From the NCBI RefSeq assembly GCF_002077945.1, contig NZ_LVYD01000001.1, positions 701,793 to 765,792 of the forward strand: a stretch of 64,000 nt of DNA. The letters run 5' to 3'. The stretch comes from Niastella vici (GTDB taxonomy: Bacteria > Bacteroidota > Bacteroidia > Chitinophagales > Chitinophagaceae). Shown here in pieces: positions 34,762-40,866 of the stretch. The notes below the pieces were generated by a model. It ran no database searches. It was not told the DNA's origin and saw only the letters and a program-made list of their open reading frames with translations. Position 1 is the stretch's first letter, and every line of letters begins with the position of its first letter. Position numbers and translations under genes: made by a program.

Positions 34762-34789
34762 AAGGCCTCCCTATGTAGCGGGAGGCCTT
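34762..34789 (-). terminator. Hairpin between the MATE and AI-2E genes
   Basis: AAGGCCTCCC and GGGAGGCCTT are perfect 10-base arms around an 8-base loop. The T run on the minus strand is short, so termination may be partial. Confidence 0.6.
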
Positions 34790-34813
34790 TGAATATTTTC
34801 GAAAACCGGTCCG

Positions 34814-36238
34814 TTATATTTTAACCTGTTTCCATTTACCTTTTCTGAAAATGATGATACCCGCAATGGTGATACCGGTTTCGGCCAGAACAATGGCGAT
34901 AAATACGCCTTTGGGCCCCAGTTTAAATACCAGCGCCAATAGAATGGCCAGCGGCACCTGAAACATCCAGAAACCAAAGATGTTGATGAGTGTAGGTGTT
35001 TTGGTATCACCGGCGCCGTTAAAGGCATTGGTAACTACCATCCCTACGCCATAAAAAATATAACCCAGGCTAACTATGCGTAAGGCCAGTACCGCATAGC
35101 TTTCGACCTTAACGTCATCGTTCATGAAAGCCACAATGGGTTGGGCAAATAACATAAACACCAGGGTTACAAAGATCATGAAGATGGTATTGTATTTAGC
35201 GGTGCGCCATACTGATTGTTCGGCCCTTAGCGGCTGTTGGGCCCCCAGGTTTTGCCCCACCAGCGTAGCGGCTGCATTGCTCAAGCCCCAGGCAGGTAAT
35301 AAAAAGAACATGATGAGCCTGATGGCCACGCCATAGCCTGCCACGGCGGTATCGCCAAACTCGGCCATAATACGGGCCATTACCATCCAGCTGGCCGAAG
35401 CAATTAAAAACTGTGCAGTGCCCGTCCAGGCAATATTGGAAATAGATTTAATGATGGGCCAGTCGGGAATAAAGTCCTGCCGCTTGATCTTAATCACCCT
35501 TTTACCACTGAATAAATGGTATAGTTGATAACAAACGCCAATACCGCGGCCAATGGTAGTAGCCATGGCGGCGCCGGTAACACCAAAAGCTGGAATTGGA
35601 CCCAGGCCCCGAATAAAAAGCGGGCAAAGAATGATATTACAGATATTGGCGATCCATAAAGAGCGCATAGCCATAGACGCATCACCGGCTCCCCTGAATA
35701 TACCATTGATCAGGAACAACAACATGATAACTACACTGCCGCTGTAAATGATACGGGTGTAATTACTGCCTATACTTACGGTTTCCTTTGAAGCGCCCAT
35801 CAATTTCAGGACCTCCGGAGCAAATATTGAACCTGCGATGCTTATAACAGCTGTTATAAAAAGCGCAATCATCAACGATTGCATGCCGGCTTTTGCAGCA
35901 GCTTCGGGGTTCTTTTCACCTATACGACGGGCAACCATAGCCGTTGCTGCCATGCTTAAACCTATAGCCAGTGAATAAACAATGGTGAGCACCGATTCGG
36001 TGAGCACCACAGTTGAAACTGCTTCGTTCTTTCCGGTATGGCCTACGAAAAAAATATCCACCACGGCAAAAACCGACTCCATGCACATTTCAAGTATCAT
36101 GGGTACAGCCAGTAAGAACACGGCCCGGCGTATGCTGCCTTGTGTATAATCCTGTTGCTGGCCCGATATGGCCTGCTTGAATAAAGAAAAAAAAGTTTTG
36201 ATACGAATGGTACCTATGTTGGTTGTTTGATCCGACAT
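34814..36238 (-). CDS. MATE-family multidrug efflux transporter
   Basis: This is a 474-residue, about 12-helix antiporter with two MatE repeats (start near PMILEMCMESVFAVVDIFFVG, second repeat near GYGVAIRLIMFFLLPAWGLSN). Pieces such as GAGDASMAMRSLW and NAFNGAGDTKTPT mark the paired NxxFRGxGD-like motifs of the family. It should export cationic or aromatic compounds using Na+ or H+. I start at the ATG before SDQTTNIG rather than 17 codons earlier. It is divergent from a TetR gene whose promoter holds a clear operator, so it is a candidate target. Confidence 0.9.
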   Translation of the reverse strand: MSDQTTNIGTIRIKTFFSLFKQAISGQQQDYTQGSIRRAVFLLAVPMILEMCMESVFAVVDIFFVGHTGKNEAVSTVVLTESVLTIVYSLAIGLSMAATAMVARRIGEKNPEAAAKAGMQSLMIALFITAVISIAGSIFAPEVLKLMGASKETVSIGSNYTRIIYSGSVVIMLLFLINGIFRGAGDASMAMRSLWIANICNIILCPLFIRGLGPIPAFGVTGAAMATTIGRGIGVCYQLYHLFSGKRVIKIKRQDFIPDWPIIKSISNIAWTGTAQFLIASASWMVMARIMAEFGDTAVAGYGVAIRLIMFFLLPAWGLSNAAATLVGQNLGAQQPLRAEQSVWRTAKYNTIFMIFVTLVFMLFAQPIVAFMNDDVKVESYAVLALRIVSLGYIFYGVGMVVTNAFNGAGDTKTPTLINIFGFWMFQVPLAILLALVFKLGPKGVFIAIVLAETGITIAGIIIFRKGKWKQVKI

Positions 36239-36393
36239 ATAAATCCTGTTTAAGAGATAATACAATAAAAGATAATGAGAGCGCAGCAAGCGCTAGCCAT
36301 GTGATGAAGAAGAAATTAAATGTTCGTGGAACATGCCTGATGCTGCAGCGAACGGTGTATTAGTTTCTCATTGTTCGATTCATTGAAGAGGCA

Positions 36394-36423
36394 CAAAGGT
36401 AGTCAATAGCAGTAAGTACCAAA
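36394..36423 (-). promoter_or_regulatory. Predicted promoter of the MATE gene
   Basis: On the minus strand TTTG (36423-36420), 18 bases and TACCTTTG (36401-36394) match the Bacteroidota consensus. The leader would be about 150 bases long. Confidence 0.5.
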
Positions 36424-36507
36424 ATTTTTTTGCCGGCAAAAGCATGAGCCGATAATAATAAAGGATGAGAACGGATTTTCAGGGTGTGAATACAGCTGGA
36501 TCATTTC

Positions 36508-36539
36508 TTTGGCAAATTAGACCGATCGGTTTATTTTTG
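36508..36539 (+). promoter_or_regulatory. Predicted promoter of the TetR gene
   Basis: TTTG (36508-36511), 20 bases and TATTTTTG (36532-36539) fit the consensus closely. The GTG start codon lies 5 bases after the -7 box, where transcription itself should begin, so the message is predicted leaderless. Confidence 0.7.
36518..36533. promoter_or_regulatory. TetR/NemR-like operator
   Basis: TAGACCGATCGGTTTA is a 16-base near-perfect palindrome (one mismatch pair) between the -33 and -7 boxes. It closely resembles the TAGACC-N4-GGTCTA site bound by E. coli NemR. Position and form suggest autorepression. Confidence 0.7.
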
Positions 36540-36543
36540 CCCT

Positions 36544-37143
36544 GTGACAAAAGCAGAAAAAACAAAGGAATTCATTATTGCCAAAGCGGCGCCCCTGTTT
36601 AACAAGAAAGGATATGCCGGCACTTCAATGAGTGATATCATGAAAGCGACCGGCCTGGCTAAAGGCGGGCTGTATGGAAACTTCGAAAGCAAGGATGAAA
36701 TTGCCGCCCTGGCCTTTGAGTATTCCTATAACCAGTTAAAAGAAGACATTGGTGCAAAAGTGCGCGCTAAAAAGACCGGTGTAGATAAGTTGCTTACCAT
36801 TTTCCAGTATTATAAAAATTATACGGTTTCGCCGCCTGTTGATGGCGGCTGCCCGCTTATGAATACTGCAATAGATGCCGATGACGCCTATCCATTCTTA
36901 AAAAAGAAAGCGCGGGCGGCTTTGCAGGAAATGCTGGGTTCCCTGCAACATATACTTAAAAAAGGCATAGAAGAAGGTTCGTTCAGGAAAGACCTGAATG
37001 TGAAGAAAGAAGCCGAATTGATCTTTGCACAAATAGAGGGCGGTATAATGATGGCCAAGGTGCTCGATGAGGTAACGGTGCTGAACAGGTTACTGGATAA
37101 CCTTAAATACCGGATGGAAGAGGAATACATGAAATTGCCTTAA
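36544..37143 (+). CDS. TetR/AcrR-family transcriptional repressor (NemR-like)
   Basis: This is a 199-residue regulator. The N-terminal HTH (about 10-55) has FNKKGYAGTSMSDIMKATG and GLAKGGLYGNFESKDE, typical of TetR proteins. The C-terminal ligand domain has a PPVDGGCPLMNTAIDADD segment similar to the NemR/YcdC-type pocket, with one Cys that could sense electrophiles. The start codon is GTG. The gene is followed after 36 bases by a thioesterase gene and a terminator, so the two form an operon; the divergent MATE pump is a likely target. Confidence 0.9.
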   Translation: MTKAEKTKEFIIAKAAPLFNKKGYAGTSMSDIMKATGLAKGGLYGNFESKDEIAALAFEYSYNQLKEDIGAKVRAKKTGVDKLLTIFQYYKNYTVSPPVDGGCPLMNTAIDADDAYPFLKKKARAALQEMLGSLQHILKKGIEEGSFRKDLNVKKEAELIFAQIEGGIMMAKVLDEVTVLNRLLDNLKYRMEEEYMKLP

Positions 37144-37179
37144 TAAACTGATTCCTGATTTTTTCAATATAAAAGTACC

Positions 37180-37653
37180 ATGCAACTAAAAACATTTTAT
37201 ACAGTACGGTTCAATGACTGTGATCCTATGGGGCATTTGAATAATGCCCGCTATATTGATTACCTGTTGAATGCCCGCGAAGATCATTTGAAACAGGCTT
37301 ACCAGATAAACCTGCTCGATTACCATAAACAGGGAATTGCCTGGGTAGTACGCCGGCATGATATACAATATGTGCGCCCTGCTTTTTACAATGAAGTGGT
37401 GTGTATTGAATCGCGGCTTATTGAACTGAGCGAGTCGCACGTGCTGGTGGAGATGCTAATGTACGATGAGCAGCAAACCACATTAAAAGCCATTATGTGG
37501 ACCAACTTCACCAGTGTAGATGTTAAAACAGGCCGCAGAAAAGAACACCCTGCTTCTTTTATGGAATTTGCAGCCGGTGTAAAGGTCGATGATGTGAATA
37601 TACCTGCAGGCATACCCGAACGTATTAAAACACTGATGAACCCCGTGCAGTAA
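37180..37653 (+). CDS. Hotdog-fold acyl-CoA thioesterase
   Basis: This is a 157-residue 4-hydroxybenzoyl-CoA thioesterase/YbgC-type protein. The hallmark TVRFNDCDPMGHLNNARYIDY (about 6-26) carries the Asp and the GHLNN helix of the family, and VVRRHDIQYVRPAFYNEVV is the next strand pair. Members cleave acyl-CoA or acyl-ACP thioesters in the cytoplasm. It is co-transcribed with the TetR repressor, so its expression probably responds to the same signal. The acyl substrate is not evident. Confidence 0.88.
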   Translation: MQLKTFYTVRFNDCDPMGHLNNARYIDYLLNAREDHLKQAYQINLLDYHKQGIAWVVRRHDIQYVRPAFYNEVVCIESRLIELSESHVLVEMLMYDEQQTTLKAIMWTNFTSVDVKTGRRKEHPASFMEFAAGVKVDDVNIPAGIPERIKTLMNPVQ

Positions 37654-37678
37654 TAGCTGCCGATTGTATTATTAATAT

Positions 37679-37728
37679 GTCCGGAAGCCGGAAGATGTTA
37701 TGCTGAAAACATCTTTCGCCTTCCGGAC
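37679..37728 (+). terminator. Long terminator-like hairpin after the TetR/thioesterase operon
   Basis: GTCCGGAAG (37679-37687) pairs with CTTCCGGAC (37720-37728), and inside it AAGATGTT pairs with AACATCTT, giving a long stem followed by CTTTCGTTT. Confidence 0.65.
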
Positions 37729-37916
37729 CTTTCGTTTAAACCCCTTCTGTTAAGGAATTACTAATACCTTTCTTCTCCCGCTTTCAGCTTATAAATAAGC
37801 CTTTCTTCTTAGCATTTCTTTAATAAACTTCCTGGCTTTTGCACCTTCTATTAGTACATAAAGCAACACGCTTATAACAAGTAAAAAAAGTAACAATCAC
37901 CTTAAAAACATTAAAT

Positions 37917-38093
37917 ATGAAAACGTTTTTTACACTCACGACCATTGTACTGATAGTAATTGCCAGTTTAGTTAGTTTCATTTTATTTAAACATGGACAT
38001 TATACATTTTCAGCCTTGTTGGTATTGACCAGTTATTTATCTGCTGCATTGTGGATCTTTGTACTGGGCAGCAAGAAAGTGGTATTGAGTTAA
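37917..38093 (+). CDS. Small membrane protein (58 residues)
   Basis: An ATG opens a 58-codon frame, MKTFFTLTTIVLIVIAS and onward, with two hydrophobic segments (about 4-24 and 30-52) separated by KHGHY and ending LGSKKVVLS. An A-rich leader (AAAACATTAAAT) precedes the ATG and a strong terminator follows 40 bases later, which supports a real gene. Membership of a known family is not evident. Codon use looks like its neighbours. Confidence 0.6.
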   Translation: MKTFFTLTTIVLIVIASLVSFILFKHGHYTFSALLVLTSYLSAALWIFVLGSKKVVLS

Positions 38094-38131
38094 TATAAAG
38101 AAGCTTCTTTCAGTCATAACATAAGGGTTCC

Positions 38132-38161
38132 AGGAACTGGTTTTTACCGGTTCCTTTTTTT
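38132..38161 (+). terminator. Terminator after the small membrane protein gene
   Basis: AGGAACTGG and CCGGTTCCT (one G-T pair) around a 6-base loop are followed by seven T. It touches the end of the convergent next gene. Confidence 0.85.
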
Positions 38162-38411
38162 ATCTCCCTGCCTTATGTTCAACCTCGTTGCCCAATTCAG
38201 GCTCTGCAGTAATAAACCAGCCCGGTAATTCCTGCTCATGTAGTTTCCAGTGACCGTTCACATCCCGGGCAAGTGTTGCCGTGATGAGGCGGCCGCTGTT
38301 ATCAACAACGGAAATATGGAAATAAATGGCAATTGAGTTAATGCGGGCAAAATGAAATTCCCGTTCCAGCCCGTCTGTACACAAAATGGTTGTTGAAAAT
38401 TCTTTTTCCAT
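38160..38411 (-). CDS. Small hypothetical protein
   Basis: This is an 83-residue cytoplasmic protein of unknown family. It has beta-prone segments (FSTTILCTDGLEREFHFARI, IAIYFHISVVDNSGRLITATL) and WKLHEQELPGWFIT at the end, which looks like a single small beta domain. No signal or motif is seen. The start ATG has a purine-rich upstream; the gene is monocistronic and convergent with the small membrane protein gene. Confidence 0.55.
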   Translation of the reverse strand: MEKEFSTTILCTDGLEREFHFARINSIAIYFHISVVDNSGRLITATLARDVNGHWKLHEQELPGWFITAEPELGNEVEHKAGR

Positions 38412-38559
38412 GATTACCCCATTTTAAACCCAACTACAAAGGTGCACAATAATCTTTCCATTCTGAGCATTGTGCCGGAAAGCCTTGGGGTATATAGTGG
38501 CATTTCATTGTAATGCGTTGCAATTCAATTTCTTATTTTATTGTCGAAATACTTAACGG

Positions 38560-39093
38560 TTAAATTTCCGGAACGGCCGGCCAGTCAACCGGGATCTGGG
38601 TTATGTTATGCAAATAGTTGGTGATAATTTTACCCGCAATCGCAATTATTGCATCAACCAGGTTGCCATCGGTGTAACCTGCTTCAAAAAAACGGTTGAG
38701 TACATCAGTGGATGGTTTGCCACGTTGAATAGTGGTTTCTTTTACAAATTGAACCAGTACGTCGAGCTTTTTATCGAATTGAACCTCGGCTTTCCTGATC
38801 TGTAAAATTTCATCATCGGTAAAACCTGCATAACGGGCAACCACCGTGTGCCCCGCTAAACAATATTTACAGCCATTTACCTGGCTTACGATAAGGTTGA
38901 TGGCTTCTTTTTCTTTTTTTGTTAAAGTGCTTGTGCGGTTCGACAGTGCAAGCACATCGGCCAGGGCCGTATCGCTGTGCGCAAACATGGCCAGCAGGTT
39001 AGGAACAAAACCCATCATTTTTTTGAAATTGTCAAAAAGGTGCTGATTGTCTTCAGAAACTTCCTCGCGTGCGGGTACTTTGAAAATATGCAT
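38560..39093 (-). CDS. Carboxymuconolactone decarboxylase/AhpD-like protein
   Basis: This is a 177-residue all-helical protein. The AhpD core carries NGCKYCLAGHTVVARYAGF, with Cys 75, Cys 78 and His 82 forming the peroxidase-type redox centre. Flanking helices (TLTKKEKEAINLIVSQ; DEILQIRKAEV) fit the family. Such proteins reduce peroxides with thiol or lipoyl donors. It lies 76 bases after the dehydrogenase gene and is probably in one operon with it, opposite an HxlR regulator. Confidence 0.9.
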   Translation of the reverse strand: MHIFKVPAREEVSEDNQHLFDNFKKMMGFVPNLLAMFAHSDTALADVLALSNRTSTLTKKEKEAINLIVSQVNGCKYCLAGHTVVARYAGFTDDEILQIRKAEVQFDKKLDVLVQFVKETTIQRGKPSTDVLNRFFEAGYTDGNLVDAIIAIAGKIITNYLHNITQIPVDWPAVPEI

Positions 39094-39169
39094 ACTTTCA
39101 ATAATTAATAGTAATAAATAAATTGTGTTGATGAATTGCAGTTAGCCGGAATAGTTAGGGTTTAACCGG

Positions 39170-40192
39170 TCAGGAATGCGTGATCACGATCTTCCCGAAA
39201 TAATTTCCTGTTTGCAGATAAGAAAAGGCTTCCTTAGCCTGGGCAAAAGGGAACACCCGGTCAATTACCGGTTTCAGTTTATTTACCGCAATGGCATTGT
39301 TCATGGCAATAAATTGCGACCGGTTGCCTACAGCAATGGGCCGTATATGTGCTGCTGACATAAAAAGCGTGGTAAGGTTCACTGGTTTTGATTCGCCACC
39401 CATGCGGCCAATAAAGTTTACCTGTCCACCCGCCCTGGTCGATAATATAGATTGTTCCATAGAAGACCCGGCCACTTCAACAACCTGATCAACCCCGTTG
39501 CCCTGCGTAAGTTCCCGCACCGCTTTACTAAACTCAGGTGTTTGCCGGTAATTGATCACTTCAGAGGCGCCCAATGCTTTAAGCCGTTGCGCTTTTACCT
39601 CGTCAGAAGTGGTTGCAATAACCCGGGCGCCAAACAACTTCGCAAACTGCAGGGCAAAAAGCGATACACTGCCCGATCCCAAAGTCAATACGGTTTCGCC
39701 TGCCCGCAGCGGCTTGCCACCGGTTAGTGCATTCCAGGCTGTAAGGGCGGCACAGGGCAATGTGGCTGCTTCTTCGTAGGTTAAATGATCGGGAATGGGT
39801 ACAATAGCATCTTCATGAACAACGGCATATTCGGTTAACAGGCCATCGAGTGAACCGCCGATCTGCGGGGCGTAGTCCCAGCCAAAAGGACCATCGAGCC
39901 ATAAAGGGAACATGTTAACGGCCACGCGGTCTCCGGGCCGGGCGCGGGTAACGCCATCGCCTGTAGCTACAACTTCCCCGGCGCCATCCGATACCGCAAT
40001 TACATCGGGTTTTACCGGCAGCGGGTAATTGCCGGCAAGAATATTCACATCGCGGTAACTGAGCGAGTTGGCCCGCATTTTTATAAGCACCTCGCGCGCA
40101 CCGGCTTTTGGAATGGGGTGTTGTTTCAGGCTTAATCCATTTAAACCGCCGCCATATTGAATGTGATAGCTTTTCATCTGTTTTTCTTTCAT
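39170..40192 (-). CDS. NAD(P)-dependent medium-chain dehydrogenase/quinone reductase-like
   Basis: This is a 340-residue MDR protein. The N-terminal GroES-like domain (LSLKQHPIPKAGAREVLI; NSLSYRDVNILAG) lacks the zinc-binding Cys set. The nucleotide fold starts at TVLTLGSGSVSLFALQFAK (about 175-193) with GASEVINYR after it. Zinc-less members are quinone or enone reductases. An ATG five codons in (MKSYHIQ) is also possible. It heads the operon with the AhpD-like gene and shares a 121-base regulatory gap with the HxlR gene. Confidence 0.88.
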   Translation of the reverse strand: MKEKQMKSYHIQYGGGLNGLSLKQHPIPKAGAREVLIKMRANSLSYRDVNILAGNYPLPVKPDVIAVSDGAGEVVATGDGVTRARPGDRVAVNMFPLWLDGPFGWDYAPQIGGSLDGLLTEYAVVHEDAIVPIPDHLTYEEAATLPCAALTAWNALTGGKPLRAGETVLTLGSGSVSLFALQFAKLFGARVIATTSDEVKAQRLKALGASEVINYRQTPEFSKAVRELTQGNGVDQVVEVAGSSMEQSILSTRAGGQVNFIGRMGGESKPVNLTTLFMSAAHIRPIAVGNRSQFIAMNNAIAVNKLKPVIDRVFPFAQAKEAFSYLQTGNYFGKIVITHS

Positions 40193-40209
40193 AGAAAAAT
40201 ATTTAGGGG

Positions 40210-40241
40210 CAAATCTATGGGCGTTAGTATATTTGAGTCAA
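40210..40241 (-). promoter_or_regulatory. Predicted promoter of the dehydrogenase/AhpD operon
   Basis: On the minus strand CTTG (ending at 40239), 21 bases and TAGATTTG (40217-40210) fit the -33/-7 pattern. An AGTAT-rich stretch lies between the boxes. Confidence 0.5.
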
Positions 40242-40251
40242 GTATGCACCA

Positions 40252-40284
40252 TTTGGTAGCCTACATACCATTAGTATACTATTG
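40252..40284 (+). promoter_or_regulatory. Predicted promoter of the HxlR gene
   Basis: TTTG (40252-40255), 21 bases and TACTATTG (40277-40284, one mismatch to consensus). Confidence 0.45.
40272..40281. promoter_or_regulatory. Candidate HxlR operator
   Basis: TAGTATACTA is a perfect 10-base palindrome overlapping the -7 box; related words TTAGTATA (40224) and AGTATG (40241) occur in the divergent promoter. HxlR-type YodB sites have TACT/AGTA half-sites. Confidence 0.5.
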
Positions 40285-40313
40285 TTGATAATCAGCACTA
40301 AATTTTTTCTTAA

Positions 40314-40679
40314 ATGGGTAAAATAAATCAGGCGCCGCCGGCAACATGCCCTGTAGATTATGCTTTTCAACGTATTGGTGGAAAGTACAAGGGCCGGATA
40401 TTGTGGTTTTTAGGCGATGGCGTTAAACGGTATGGCCAAATACGCAGGTCCATTTCAGGCATAACGCCCAAAATGCTTACCCAGGTTTTGCGTGAGCTGG
40501 AAGATGACCGGCTTATTACGCGCACGGTATATTACGAGGTTCCACCCCGGGTTGAATATACGTTAACTGAAACCGGCCGTGCACTCATTCCTTCCATTCA
40601 AATGATCAGTACCTGGGGACAGGCACAAATGCAACACCAGGGAATAACGGCCATGCCTTTGGAAGAAGGCGAAGAATAA
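40314..40679 (+). CDS. HxlR-family transcriptional regulator
   Basis: This is a 121-residue winged-helix protein. CPVDYAFQRIGGKYKGRILWFL opens the domain, with a single Cys at position 12 just before it; this matches the redox-sensing N-terminal Cys of YodB/HypR-type members. The recognition helix lies near SISGITPKMLTQVLRELE and the wing near YYEVPPRVEYTLTETG. It probably represses the divergent quinone-reductase/AhpD operon and itself, and releases DNA when the Cys is oxidised or alkylated; this is inferred from family and layout. Confidence 0.92.
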   Translation: MGKINQAPPATCPVDYAFQRIGGKYKGRILWFLGDGVKRYGQIRRSISGITPKMLTQVLRELEDDRLITRTVYYEVPPRVEYTLTETGRALIPSIQMISTWGQAQMQHQGITAMPLEEGEE

Positions 40680-40761
40680 GGCCTGCTGCGGCCCTTCCCG
40701 TTAAATAAACTCAATCACACCGTGTTTTTTGGCAACTATCTTCCTGAAAAAATCGTAAATT

Positions 40762-40792
40762 CATTAGGGCGCGGAGCTTCGTGCGCCTAATG
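40762..40792. repeat. GC-rich imperfect palindrome
   Basis: CATTAGGGCGC and GCGCCTAATG pair with one bulge around GGAGCTTCGT, in the gap before the type IX-secreted protein gene. It resembles other GC palindromes in the window. Confidence 0.45.
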
Positions 40793-40866
40793 TGGGATTA
40801 CATACTAACCTTTTTGATCAAAGCCCTTTATTACTGCAATTACACTAACCACTTTTTGCCGAAGGC

